A DNA stretch of 64,000 nt, from the NCBI GenBank assembly GCA_012839295.1, contig DUNO01000001.1, positions 248,001-312,000 on the forward strand. The letters run 5' to 3'. A program made the position numbers and the translations under genes. The stretch is from Clostridiales bacterium (GTDB lineage: Bacteria; Bacillota; Clostridia; Lachnospirales; Lachnospiraceae). Below the pieces are notes generated by a model that did not search any database, had not been told where the DNA came from, and saw only the letters and a program-made list of their open reading frames with translations. This document shows positions 1-9,372 of this stretch, in pieces. The first letter of the stretch is position 1. Each line of letters starts with the position of its first letter.

Positions 1-2
1 CC

Positions 3-785
3 GAGCTGAATGCAGGAAATGCTAACCAGGCAAATAATCTGGCCAGGACAGCCCAAGCTAATGCGATGCAGGGCAATGTTCAAATGAAGGAAATGCTTCA
101 GGCAATGGAAGAAATAAACGAATCCTCAAGTAATATATTTAAGATAATAAAGGTAATTGATGACATTGCATTTCAAACAAATATCCTTGCCCTTAACGCT
201 GCGGTTGAAGCGGCAAGAGCCGGACAGCATGGAAAAGGCTTTGCAGTAGTGGCTGAGGAGGTTAGAACCCTGGCTGCCCGTTCAGCAAATGCAGCGAAAG
301 AAACTACGGATATGATAGAAGGATCCATAAAGAAAGCAGAGAGTGGAACAAGGATTGCAAAAGATACAGCTGCTTCACTTGATGAAATAGTAAATGGAAT
401 TGAGCAGGTAGCCGTCCTTGTCAATGATATTGCAACAGCCTCCAATGAACAGGCTTTGGCCGTCGGTCAGATCAATCAGGGAATCATGCAGGTATCAGAT
501 GTTGTTCAGACGAATTCTGCAACCTCCGAGGAAAGTGCTGCAGCAAGTGAAGAGCTTTCAAGCCAGGCTGGACTTTTAAAAGATATGGTCGGCAAATTTA
601 AACTAAGAAATAATGTGGGATTATCCCATAGGCAGGAAGAATTAAGTCCAGAGGTTCTTGCAATGCTTCAAAATATGTCCAACAGGAAAAAGCTTGGTGC
701 GAACAGCAGAGCAAACGAATACGTAGAAGCTCCTGTATCGAAGCACAAGATAGCATTAAGTGATGCAGAATTTGGGAAATATTAA
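3..785 (+). CDS. Methyl-accepting chemotaxis protein, C-terminal part (5' end outside window)
   Basis: The frame is open back to base 3, so this is the last 260 residues of a longer gene. It is the cytoplasmic signalling hairpin of a chemoreceptor: the conserved tip reads [20 protein letters not shown] followed by [15 protein letters not shown], where the receptor contacts CheA and CheW in the family. Flanking helices rich in A, E, Q and S ([18 protein letters not shown] type) are the methylation helices used by CheR and CheB, which are encoded next. The last 70 residues are a non-helical tail. The sensor and membrane parts are not visible, so the ligand and the location in the cell are unknown. 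Confidence 0.95.
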   Translation, partial: ELNAGNANQANNLARTAQANAMQGNVQMKEMLQAMEEINESSSNIFKIIKVIDDIAFQTNILALNAAVEAARAGQHGKGFAVVAEEVRTLAARSANAAKETTDMIEGSIKKAESGTRIAKDTAASLDEIVNGIEQVAVLVNDIATASNEQALAVGQINQGIMQVSDVVQTNSATSEESAAASEELSSQAGLLKDMVGKFKLRNNVGLSHRQEELSPEVLAMLQNMSNRKKLGANSRANEYVEAPVSKHKIALSDAEFGKY

Positions 786-856
786 TTTTATTCAGATGCA
801 TTCTATTTCCTCCATCGTTTTACATAGTAAAGTTTAAGGTGCTGCAGGGCACCAGC

Positions 857-912
857 CACAAATTACCGTATCAGTCAGGCGGGTAAAGGTCTTTCTGATA
901 CGATAATTTGTG
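857..912 (+). repeat. Long intercistronic hairpin between MCP and cheR
   Basis: An 18-nt arm at 857-874 pairs with 895-912 with a single C-A mismatch, around a 20-nt loop. No T-run follows, so it does not look like a standard intrinsic terminator. It ends 44 nt before the cheR start and could be an mRNA-processing or stabilising element, or a weak terminator lowering cheR output. Confidence 0.6.
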
Positions 913-956
913 ATCCAACCTTTTGCAAGCAAACAAGACCATGGAAGGTGAAGCCG

Positions 957-1772
957 ATGATAGCCATTACCAATGAAGAATATAGCCAGCTGGCATCGTA
1001 TATTCGGGCCAATTATGGAATTCATTTAAAGGAAGAAAAGAAGACCTTGATTACAGGAAGACTTTATAACGTATTGGTAAAAAATGGTTTTGATAACTTC
1101 ACGGAATATTATAACTATATACGTTCGGACAAAACTGGCGAGGCCGTAAGAACCTTAATCAATAAGATCACAACGAACCATACCTTTTTTATGAGGGAAT
1201 CGGATCATTTTGATTATTTTAGGGATAGTATACTGCCGCAGTTAACAGAGGTCGTAAGGGATAAGGATTTAAGAATTTGGAGCGCAGGCTGTTCCACCGG
1301 TGAAGAGCCATATACCCTGTCAATGATTATAAATGATTTTTTTGGAAGGGACAAAATGTGGTGGGATACTAAAATCCTGGCCACGGACATATCAAGTAAG
1401 GTTCTTGATGAGGCAAGGAAAGGGGTCTATCGGAATGAAGAAATCGCATCGCTTCCCCCTTCCTGGAGAATAAATTATTTTAATAAAATTGATCATGAAA
1501 AATCTATTCTGGTCGACAGGATCAGAGATGAAGTTATATATAGAAAATTTAATCTTATGGAGAACTCCTTTCCATTCAAACGAAAATTCCAAGTTATCTT
1601 TTGCCGGAATGTGATGATTTATTTTGATGTTCAGACGAAGCGGGAGCTGGTTAGTAAGTTTTATGAATCCTTGGAATATGGCGGATACTTGTTTATTGGG
1701 CATTCCGAGACAATTAACCGGGATGAGACACTGTTAAAGTATATTATTCCCTCTGTATATAGGAAGGAATAA
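957..1772 (+). CDS. cheR: Chemotaxis protein methyltransferase CheR
   Basis: CheR transfers methyl groups from S-adenosylmethionine to glutamates of chemoreceptors. The N-terminal helical domain (residues about 1-75) contains NEEYSQLASYIRANYGIHL. The Rossmann SAM domain carries IWSAGCSTGEEPYTL, the AdoMet loop, with ILATDIS and FCRNVMIYFD further on, all typical of CheR. The preferred start is ATG 957, which has GGAAGG at 943-948; a GTG at 948 is in frame but overlaps that site. The length of 271 aa is normal and no TPR extension is present. It lies between a receptor gene and cheB, as in many chemosensory operons. Confidence 0.95.
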   Translation: MIAITNEEYSQLASYIRANYGIHLKEEKKTLITGRLYNVLVKNGFDNFTEYYNYIRSDKTGEAVRTLINKITTNHTFFMRESDHFDYFRDSILPQLTEVVRDKDLRIWSAGCSTGEEPYTLSMIINDFFGRDKMWWDTKILATDISSKVLDEARKGVYRNEEIASLPPSWRINYFNKIDHEKSILVDRIRDEVIYRKFNLMENSFPFKRKFQVIFCRNVMIYFDVQTKRELVSKFYESLEYGGYLFIGHSETINRDETLLKYIIPSVYRKE

Positions 1773-1815
1773 AAAGCGCTTTATTCACTGCCAAGGGATG
1801 GAGTGAGGTGTGATT

Positions 1816-2841
1816 ATGAAGCTGGGAAAAAAAATTAGAGTTTTGGTTGTAGACGATAGCCTTATATTTAGGGAGGTATTGTCAAGAGGGCTTTCCTCCG
1901 ATATAAATATTGATGTGGTAGCTGTTGCCAACGATCCTTTTGATGCAAGGGATAAAATAATTAAGTATAAGCCGGATGTTATGACATGCGATGTCGAAAT
2001 GCCAAAAATGAATGGGATCGAGTTTATTAGACGTCTGCTTCCGCAATATCCTTTACCTGTTATTATAGTGAGCGGGGTAAATGCAGCAGTGTTCGATGCT
2101 ATGAATGCGGGTGCTGTTGATTTTGTAACCAAGCCTGATATAAAGTCAGCTAAGAGTGTTGAGGATTTCCTTATCGAGATGATTGACAAGATAAAGGTGG
2201 CATCAGCAGCTAAGGTTATTAAGTCAGATGACTGTTATTTTGCTCCGAAGCCTGGAAATAACCCGGATAAAGCAGCAGGAAGGATAATAGCCATAGGAGC
2301 CTCCACCGGCGGGACTGAGGCCATCTATCATATATTAAAGGAACTACCCTCAAGTTCGCCTGGCATTGTCATTGTACAACATATACCTCCTGTTTTTTCA
2401 CAGATGTTTGCAAAGCGCCTAAATGCTTCAACGAACCTGGAGGTTAAAGAAGCGGAGACCGGTGATTATGTTGAAGCAGGAAAGGTACTGATAGCGCCCG
2501 GGGATTTACATATGAAAATTAAAAAAAATGGTGACAGATACAGGATAGAATGCTTTGAAGGGGATAAATTAAACGGCCATTGTCCATCTGTCGATATTTT
2601 GTTTGAATCAGTTGCCAAAGAGGCCGGAGAAAATGCAATCGGCGTGATTCTAACCGGCATGGGTTATGATGGAGCGAAGGGGCTTTTGGCAATGAAACGT
2701 AACGGTGCAAGAACCATAGGACAGAATGAGGAAACCTCTGTGGTTTACGGAATGCCAAAGGTTGCCTATAATATTGGAGCAGTAGAGAGACAAGCTTTCC
2801 TGGGCAATATACCGAATATGCTATGCTCTCTATTTGGTTAG
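1816..2841 (+). CDS. cheB: Chemotaxis response regulator protein-glutamate methylesterase CheB
   Basis: CheB removes receptor methyl groups and deamidates receptor glutamines. The N-terminal receiver (residues about 7-125) has the acidic pair D13/D14 and phospho-acceptor D59 in CDVEMPKMNG. The C-terminal esterase shows the full catalytic triad: S163 in IGASTGGT, H189 in VQHIPP and D285 in GMGYDGAKG. ATG 1816 is preferred because GAGGTG at 1805-1810 lies 5 nt upstream; GTG 1810 is the alternative. It follows cheR by 43 nt and is probably in the same transcript. CheA and CheW are not in the window. Confidence 0.96.
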   Translation: MKLGKKIRVLVVDDSLIFREVLSRGLSSDINIDVVAVANDPFDARDKIIKYKPDVMTCDVEMPKMNGIEFIRRLLPQYPLPVIIVSGVNAAVFDAMNAGAVDFVTKPDIKSAKSVEDFLIEMIDKIKVASAAKVIKSDDCYFAPKPGNNPDKAAGRIIAIGASTGGTEAIYHILKELPSSSPGIVIVQHIPPVFSQMFAKRLNASTNLEVKEAETGDYVEAGKVLIAPGDLHMKIKKNGDRYRIECFEGDKLNGHCPSVDILFESVAKEAGENAIGVILTGMGYDGAKGLLAMKRNGARTIGQNEETSVVYGMPKVAYNIGAVERQAFLGNIPNMLCSLFG

Positions 2842-2916
2842 GGAAAGGTATAAAAGGAGCAGCCTGCAGTTCTATAAAGGGGCAGATATCAAAATATAAA
2901 AACGGAGTGATTCATA

Positions 2917-5900
2917 ATGCATAAAAATATGTTGTGGGGCGAAAATCTGGAGCATGCAATGGCCACCTTATCCTGTATAGGAGACGGAATAATATCAACT
3001 GACCTGACCGGCAAAATCACTTATATGAATAATAAGGCCGAAGAAATCATTGGCTTTCGTGCAAATGAGGTGATAGGAAAAGCTTTTGACCATATTTTCG
3101 TTTTCATGCATGCTGAATCAAAAAAGCCTATTAATAGCCCTATAAAAAAAATAATAGATAATGATACTGTCTCGGGATTAGAGCATGATACTATCATAAT
3201 AGCCAAAGACAATACACAAAAGTATGTTTCAGCAACCTGTTCTCCCGTAAAAAAAGCAGATAATACCGTAATAGGATCGGTAATTGTACTCCGCGATATC
3301 ACAAGATTAAAATATTTAGAAAAAGAACACATCAACGAGAAGGACAATTTATTGGCTATTTTTAATTATGCACCTGTAGGAATGGTAATGCTGGACGAGA
3401 ATGCAGGCATCATTAAGGTAAATGAGGTGGCATTACAATATATTAACAAAAAAAGTGTACAGGTAATAGGAAAATACTTTGGCGATGGTTTTCAATGTGA
3501 CCAGAGACTAGGGGCGAAGCCCGGCTGCGGCTATGGCGAAAAATGCTCGAATTGCAAGCTTAGGAAGGCCATCACCCTGGCCATAGAGCAGGGACAAGCA
3601 ACCGGTTATATGGAAGTAACAAAGACATTATTAGTGGATGGAGAAAAAGAAGAATTCTGGTTTAGGACAAGTATAACTCCTTTTGTAAATAAAGGGAGGA
3701 GAAACGCAGTAATAACACTTTTGGATATAACGGAAAGTAAAAAGAAAGAGCTGGAAATTATTGAATCCAGGGATTATTGCAATAGTATATTGGATCAGAT
3801 TCCTTCCCTGGTTTGGAAGACCGATACTAAATTAGAATGTAATTATGTTAATAAGGCATGGATTAATTATACGGGAAGGCCCATGGAGGAATTCATGAAA
3901 TATGGATGGGCCAATGTAATCCATACCGAAGATCTGGATAAGTATGTTAATGCCAGGGTAAATGCCATGCGGACAAGGGAATCCTTTCAATTAGAGTTCC
4001 GAATTCTTAGAAATGATGATGTTTATCGGTGGTGTCTCGCAGTTGGCGTACCATATTATGATGCGGCGGGCATGTATGTAGGCTACATAGGATCAATTTT
4101 TGATATAAACGATAGAAAAGAGAGCGAGGAAGATTTAAGAAGATACCGTAAGATTATTGATAATGCAAGGGATATCATGTTTTTTATTGGGCTGGATGGC
4201 AAAATAATTAATGCAAATAAAGCCGCCGCTAAAGCATATGGCTATACCCATGAGGAGCTCTGTTCCATGAATATACGCAATATCCGGGACGATTGGGGAT
4301 ATACAAAGCAGCAGATGAGGATAGCCAACAAAAATGGTATCTTTTTTGAAGCGCAGCACCGTAGGAAAGATGGTACTACTTTTCCTGTAGAGGTTAGCTC
4401 CCAAGGGGTAATGATGGGGGAAAAAGATATGCTTTTTAGCGTAGTAAGAGATATAACAGAGCGAACGAAGGCAGATTTAAAGTTTTATGAAAGCCAGGCT
4501 AAATACCGTTCCCTGTTCATGAATATGCAAAGCGGTTATGCATATTATGAGGAAATATACAATGAGGAGCAGATCCTTGAGGATCTACAGCTTTCAGAAG
4601 CAAATGAGGCATTTTGTAAACTCTATAATTTCAATATGAATGATATTATAGGAAAGAAATTTACGGAACTTTTTCAACCGGATATCGGTGGAATTATTGA
4701 TAAAATAATTCAAAACTTATATGAACTTAAGAATGGGAAATGTATAACCATCGAAGATTTATTTTCAAAACCACATAACAAATGGATATCAATAGCAATC
4801 TATAGCCCTAGAGCGAAAGAGATAGTAACGATTATTACAGATATTACACATTTAAAACAATCAGAAATAAGCCTGATTACAGCAAAAGATACTGCAGAAG
4901 CTGCTAATAAAGCTAAAAGTGAGTTTTTGGCGAATATGAGCCATGAAATACGTACCCCGATCAATGGTATGATGGGAATGGTGGATCTTACCCTGATGAC
5001 GGGCTTGAATAATGAGCAAAAGGATAATCTGTTAACGGCGAAAGCATGTGCTAATTCTCTTCTAAAGATTATTAATGATATTTTGGATTTTTCAAAATTG
5101 GAGGTTGGAAAGCTATCAATTGATAATGTTACCTTTAACCTGAAGGAAGTTGTAGAGGAGATAGTAAAAATGCATTCTCCCAGCATTGAAAGCAAAGGAC
5201 TTGAATTAAACTACACCTTTTCTTCAAATCTTCCACAGTATTTGATCGGTGACCCTATGAGGCTTCGCCAAATAATTAACAACCTGATTAGTAATGCAAT
5301 TAAATTTACCCAAAGAGGCAGCATTACAATTTCTGTGAATGGCAAAACTTTAAAGGATCAAGTGGAATTGAAGTTTGCGGTATCGGATACGGGAATCGGG
5401 ATTGCTTCCGAGGATATCGGAAAACTTTTTCAGAGCTTTAGCCAGGTTGAGGAATATGTGACGAAAAAATATGGCGGAGCAGGTCTTGGCCTTGCAATAT
5501 CAAAAAGCCTGGTCGGGATGATGGGTGGACATATAGGGGTAGAAAGTGAAAAGGGAAAGGGAAGCACCTTTTATTTTTACTTAAAGTTTAAACAGGGAAG
5601 GCCGCCTGAGGTCAAGGTTAATCAAGTACCAGCCATACGAAAGTCAACAAGGTCTATAAAAATTCTTTTGGTTGAGGATGATATTGTTAACCAGAAGGTA
5701 ATATTAAAAATACTTCGTAAAAACGGATACCTTGTGGATACTGCAAATAATGGGAAAGAAGCTTTGAAGCTGTTTGAAGTTGGAAAATATGACATCATTT
5801 TAATGGATATCCAAATGCCGGAGATGAATGGAGTTGAAGCTACCCGGAGAATAAAAGAAATAGAAGAGCCACATGGCAAGCATACACCCATTGTTGCCAT

Positions 5901-6369
5901 TACTGCCTATGCTTTACTTGGGGATATGGAGAGATTTTTAAGCCTTGGAATGGATGGGTATATTTCTAAGCCCATTCAAATGGATGAATTGTATGATACC
6001 ATTGAGAGCTTTATAGCAAATCAGGATCAGCCAGATACCTCTATGGCAAATAACGTCACTCTTAAGACAGATGATGAGAGTATACTGAAGAATATACAGG
6101 TGAAGCCGATGAATAGCAATCTGGAAAAATCCTTGGAAGAGATTTCAGGATACATTGACCGGATGGTAGCTGCATTGGAAAATGATGATTTGATCATTAT
6201 TGAAAATATGGCGCATGAAATAAAAAATCTTTCGATTGAAATTGAAGCTCTTGATATAAAGGACCTGGCCTTTCGGATTGAGCTGGCAACCAGGCGGGGG
6301 GACCTGGTCGGAGCCAAAAGAAATGTTTTACTAATTAAATCAGAATTCGATATATTTAAAGACCATTAA
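2917..6369 (+). CDS. Hybrid sensor histidine kinase: five PAS, HisKA, HATPase, receiver, Hpt
   Basis: This is a soluble 1150-aa phosphorelay kinase with no membrane segment. PAS-like modules lie at about 13-125, 140-285, 287-405, 410-525 and 529-645. HisKA carries the phospho-histidine H676 in FLANMSHEIRTPINGM. The ATPase domain shows ISNAIKFT, DTGIGI and GGAGLGL (about 780-895). The receiver (about 912-1030) has phospho-acceptor D964 in LMDIQMPEMNG. The C-terminal segment has H1100 in MAHEIKNLSIEIEA, which fits an Hpt phosphotransfer site. PAS 2 contains a cysteine cluster (CGYGEKCSNCKLR). A good SD (GGAGTGA) precedes the ATG. The adjacent lone receiver is a plausible phosphate acceptor; the signal is unknown. 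Confidence 0.93.
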   Translation: MHKNMLWGENLEHAMATLSCIGDGIISTDLTGKITYMNNKAEEIIGFRANEVIGKAFDHIFVFMHAESKKPINSPIKKIIDNDTVSGLEHDTIIIAKDNTQKYVSATCSPVKKADNTVIGSVIVLRDITRLKYLEKEHINEKDNLLAIFNYAPVGMVMLDENAGIIKVNEVALQYINKKSVQVIGKYFGDGFQCDQRLGAKPGCGYGEKCSNCKLRKAITLAIEQGQATGYMEVTKTLLVDGEKEEFWFRTSITPFVNKGRRNAVITLLDITESKKKELEIIESRDYCNSILDQIPSLVWKTDTKLECNYVNKAWINYTGRPMEEFMKYGWANVIHTEDLDKYVNARVNAMRTRESFQLEFRILRNDDVYRWCLAVGVPYYDAAGMYVGYIGSIFDINDRKESEEDLRRYRKIIDNARDIMFFIGLDGKIINANKAAAKAYGYTHEELCSMNIRNIRDDWGYTKQQMRIANKNGIFFEAQHRRKDGTTFPVEVSSQGVMMGEKDMLFSVVRDITERTKADLKFYESQAKYRSLFMNMQSGYAYYEEIYNEEQILEDLQLSEANEAFCKLYNFNMNDIIGKKFTELFQPDIGGIIDKIIQNLYELKNGKCITIEDLFSKPHNKWISIAIYSPRAKEIVTIITDITHLKQSEISLITAKDTAEAANKAKSEFLANMSHEIRTPINGMMGMVDLTLMTGLNNEQKDNLLTAKACANSLLKIINDILDFSKLEVGKLSIDNVTFNLKEVVEEIVKMHSPSIESKGLELNYTFSSNLPQYLIGDPMRLRQIINNLISNAIKFTQRGSITISVNGKTLKDQVELKFAVSDTGIGIASEDIGKLFQSFSQVEEYVTKKYGGAGLGLAISKSLVGMMGGHIGVESEKGKGSTFYFYLKFKQGRPPEVKVNQVPAIRKSTRSIKILLVEDDIVNQKVILKILRKNGYLVDTANNGKEALKLFEVGKYDIILMDIQMPEMNGVEATRRIKEIEEPHGKHTPIVAITAYALLGDMERFLSLGMDGYISKPIQMDELYDTIESFIANQDQPDTSMANNVTLKTDDESILKNIQVKPMNSNLEKSLEEISGYIDRMVAALENDDLIIIENMAHEIKNLSIEIEALDIKDLAFRIELATRRGDLVGAKRNVLLIKSEFDIFKDH

Positions 6370-6432
6370 GTGCCGGCCACTACAAGGCTGTATTTCATAA
6401 TCAAGATAAAACGAAGGAAGTAAAAGGAGAAA

Positions 6433-6849
6433 ATGAGCATGAGAATACTAATAGCGGAAGATGATTTAACAAGCCGTAAGTTTTTATTTAAGTTCCTTTC
6501 ACAATACGGAGAATGTGATTTGGTGGTAGATGGACTGGAAGCTTTGGATGCTTTTTTGATGTCAATCAAAGATAAAAGGCCATATGACCTTATCTGCCTT
6601 GATATTATGATGCCTAAGGTTGATGGGGTCAAGGTGTTAAAAAATATCAGGGATTATGAAAATCAAAAAGGGGTAGAACCTGAGAGACGCTCGAAAATAA
6701 TTATGACCACTGCATTAGCGGAAACACAATTTGTGCAAAACGCATTTGATGTTGGTTGTGACGCTTATGCCGCCAAGCCTATCGACATTGTTAAATTAGA
6801 GGAAGCCCTGCAGAAATTGGGATTAGAAAGAATGGATCAACACCTATAA
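6433..6849 (+). CDS. Stand-alone response regulator receiver (CheY-like)
   Basis: A single 138-aa receiver domain without an output domain. It has the acidic pair E9/D10/D11 in LIAEDDLTSRKFL, phospho-acceptor D57 in CLDIMMPKVDG, the conserved T in MTTALA and the K in AAKPID. AAGGAGA precedes it; a second ATG at 6439 is equally well spaced and would shorten the N-terminus by two residues. It lies 63 nt after the hybrid kinase and probably receives phosphate from that kinase's Hpt domain, or acts as a phosphate sink or protein-interaction output for the chemosensory block. The partner is inferred from position only. Confidence 0.9.
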   Translation: MSMRILIAEDDLTSRKFLFKFLSQYGECDLVVDGLEALDAFLMSIKDKRPYDLICLDIMMPKVDGVKVLKNIRDYENQKGVEPERRSKIIMTTALAETQFVQNAFDVGCDAYAAKPIDIVKLEEALQKLGLERMDQHL

Positions 6850-6891
6850 AAGCTATCGCTCTGGTCTGCTTCCAGTTAATAGTGATGCACC

Positions 6892-6920
6892 TTGATTTTT
6901 GTCGTTTAATCTGCTATCAT
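6892..6920 (+). promoter_or_regulatory. Predicted sigma-A promoter of the FtsA-like gene
   Basis: TTGATT at 6892-6897 and TATCAT at 6915-6920 are separated by 17 nt and lie about 57 nt upstream of the ATG at 6977. This marks the switch from the A/T-rich signalling block to the next unit. Confidence 0.55.
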
Positions 6921-6976
6921 TTTCATAATAGAAAATGCAATCAGGCATGATTAGAGAAAGCCTGCGGAGGTTTACG

Positions 6977-9070
6977 ATGGAGCATGAAAAATACCCGGAG
7001 CATCTTGTGTTTGGTTTGGATATAGGAACAAGGAGCATTGTTGGAACGGTAGGCTACCGGAAGCAGAATAACCAGTTCGTTGTTATAGCCCAGTGTATGC
7101 GTGAGCATGAGACAAGGGCTATGATAGACGGACAGATCCATGATATTGAGATGGTGTCGGAGACGATACGGAACGTGAAGGAAGAGCTGGAGAAGCAGGT
7201 TGGCCGCAAATTGACGGAGGTATGTATCGCTGCCGCAGGGCGTGTATTAAAGACCGTCCAGGTGTCGGCAGAATATGATTTTGCCAGTGACACCACGGTC
7301 AATGAAGAGCATATCCAGTCCCTTGACCTGATCGGTGTGGAGAAGGCCTATGATACCCTGAGGGAAGAGCTGAAGGAAGAGAAGATTAATTTTTACTGTG
7401 TAGGATACTCTGTTATTAATTATACCTTGAATGGTTATTCCATAGCCAAGCTAAATGGCCATAAGGCAAGCAAAATCGGGACTAATTTGCTGGCAACCTT
7501 CCTGCCGGATGAAGTCATCAATGGGCTTTATGCTGCTGTTGAAGAAGCAGGCCTCCAGGTGGTATGCATTACTTTGGAGCCTATTGCGGCGATTAATGTG
7601 GCTATCCCGGAGCGCTTCCGGCTGCTGAATATAGCTATGGTGGATGTGGGCGCCGGTACCTCGGATATCTCCATAACCAAGGACGGCAGCATAGTGGCCT
7701 ATGGCATGATTCCCTATGCGGGGGACGAGATTACGGAGGCAATAGCCCAGAAGTACCTGGTGGAATTTAATGTGGCAGAGACCATGAAGACCTCCTGCCT
7801 GAAGAAGAAAAGTGTATCCTTTAAGGATGTCATGGGGATTAAAAGCAAGATTACCACGGAAGAAATTCTCGGATCCGTGGATGATATTGTACATAAGATT
7901 ACCAAAAGTGTGGCGGAGAAGATTGTAGAGCTTAATGGCGGTAAATCGGTCAGCGCCGTATTTGTTGTAGGCGGCGGCGGTAAGATCCCCGGCTTTGTTA
8001 CCAGCCTTGCCAATTATCTGGAGCTGCCCCAGGACCGTGTTGCCCTAAGGGGTGAAGAGGTGCTTGGCAATATTATATTCCTTCAGGAGAAGGTCAAGAA
8101 GGATTCCCTTTTAGTAACACCGATCGGTATCTGTCTGACCTTTTATGAGAAAAGTAATAACTTTATCTTTGTCACGGTAAATGGAGTACGGGTTAAGCTT
8201 TATGATAATGATAAGCTGACCGTATCTGATGCTGCAGTTCAAATGGGATATCCAAATGAGAAGCTGTTTCCGAGGAGGGGAAAGCCGATTAACTTTACTT
8301 TGAATGGAAGCCCGCGTATGGTAAGGGGAGAGTTAGGTGAGGCTGCCCAAATCAGGCTGAATGGGGAGAATGTAGGCCTAAACCACAGGATTCTCCAAAA
8401 TGATAAGATTGAAATAACAGAATCCACGGTTGGCGGGGATGCGGTCTGTGAAATCGGACAGCTTCCCGAGTATCACAGTACAATCACAATTTATGTTAAC
8501 GGCTCCAGGATTCTATGCCCTAAGTTTATCGAGGTGAACGGTACTTTAGTGTCAGAATATTACAGCATACAGGACCAGGATGAGGTTCAGATGCTTAGTT
8601 ACTATACCCTGCAGCAGGTGTTGGAGTTCATGGATATCCAATGCCAGGGAGAAATCCTGGTAAATAATAAACCGGCGGGCATGGAGGAGAAGGTCTACGA
8701 GAACTTTACCATAACCTGTAACCTGAATAATAACCAGGCTTCAGATGACAGCTTTGCCGAAGGGCAGGAGGACATGTTTTCCGAAGAGGTGGCAGCTGCC
8801 GAGGTGAAGACGAAAGAAGGCAGTGAAGGGAAGTCCGGGGAGACGGCCAAGGGGGATTCTTCAGCCAGGGATATCTATGTGACTGTAAATTCCACGGTAG
8901 TGAAGCTGGAGGGTAAGGAGAATTATATCTTTGTAGATATTTTTGATTTCTATCATTTTGATTTGTCCGTTATGCAAGGAACCGAGCTGGTTACGGAGGT
9001 TAACGGCATCAGGGTGGATTTTACGGCACCATTGCAGGAAGGGGATCATATTCAGATTTATTGGAGGTAA
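6977..9070 (+). CDS. FtsA-like actin-fold ATPase with long repeat-bearing C-terminus
   Basis: A 697-aa protein whose first about 385 residues match the FtsA/PilM actin-like fold: FGLDIGTRSIVGTVG (phosphate 1), DVGAGTSDISI (phosphate 2) and VFVVGGGGKIPGF (adenosine motif). FtsA itself is about 400-450 aa and tethers FtsZ to the membrane. Here the terminal amphipathic helix is replaced by about 310 residues built from recurring small beta modules that each contain a VNG or LNG turn (about residues 390-600 and 640-697), split by a charged E/K/G/S-rich linker near 600-635. The start is set by GGAGG at 6966-6970. It is monocistronic, followed by strong hairpins. A role in division or envelope assembly is inferred; no FtsZ gene is nearby. 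Confidence 0.85.
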   Translation: MEHEKYPEHLVFGLDIGTRSIVGTVGYRKQNNQFVVIAQCMREHETRAMIDGQIHDIEMVSETIRNVKEELEKQVGRKLTEVCIAAAGRVLKTVQVSAEYDFASDTTVNEEHIQSLDLIGVEKAYDTLREELKEEKINFYCVGYSVINYTLNGYSIAKLNGHKASKIGTNLLATFLPDEVINGLYAAVEEAGLQVVCITLEPIAAINVAIPERFRLLNIAMVDVGAGTSDISITKDGSIVAYGMIPYAGDEITEAIAQKYLVEFNVAETMKTSCLKKKSVSFKDVMGIKSKITTEEILGSVDDIVHKITKSVAEKIVELNGGKSVSAVFVVGGGGKIPGFVTSLANYLELPQDRVALRGEEVLGNIIFLQEKVKKDSLLVTPIGICLTFYEKSNNFIFVTVNGVRVKLYDNDKLTVSDAAVQMGYPNEKLFPRRGKPINFTLNGSPRMVRGELGEAAQIRLNGENVGLNHRILQNDKIEITESTVGGDAVCEIGQLPEYHSTITIYVNGSRILCPKFIEVNGTLVSEYYSIQDQDEVQMLSYYTLQQVLEFMDIQCQGEILVNNKPAGMEEKVYENFTITCNLNNNQASDDSFAEGQEDMFSEEVAAAEVKTKEGSEGKSGETAKGDSSARDIYVTVNSTVVKLEGKENYIFVDIFDFYHFDLSVMQGTELVTEVNGIRVDFTAPLQEGDHIQIYWR

Positions 9071-9100
9071 TAGGAATAGTGGAATGAATTTCATAAATCG

Positions 9101-9171
9101 GGCGGGATAAAGCCAGTCGTTTTGTCCCGCCATAATAAAAATAACTTCTGTAAGCAGCAGAAGTTATTTTT
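9101..9171 (+). terminator. Double hairpin terminator after FtsA-like gene
   Basis: The first hairpin is 9101-9111 with 9121-9131 (11 bp, one G-T pair). The second is a perfect 14-bp inverted repeat, 9137-9150 with 9158-9171, whose right arm ends in a T-run and whose left arm starts with an A-run, so it could stop transcription in both directions. A third perfect 9-bp inverted repeat lies at 9203-9211/9225-9233. Confidence 0.8.
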
Positions 9172-9286
9172 CTATGAAAGCCAGACTGGCTATTTTTATA
9201 TCTGGATCCGGTCGGGTACAATCCCCGGATCCACTAAAAAATAAGTTAGAATACGGTTAGAATGAGGCTTGATCTTATCAAGACAG

Positions 9287-9315
9287 TTGATTTCGAAAAT
9301 CAGATATGATATGAT
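9287..9315 (+). promoter_or_regulatory. Predicted sigma-A promoter of the xpaC operon
   Basis: TTGATT at 9287-9292 and TATGAT at 9310-9315 with a 17-nt spacer lie 57 nt upstream of the xpaC ATG. It starts the likely four-gene transcript that runs to 15375. Confidence 0.6.
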
Positions 9316-9372
9316 TTACAGGATGATGTATGTAATAAAAAGTATTCAAAAGCTAGTTGTTTGGAGGCGGTT

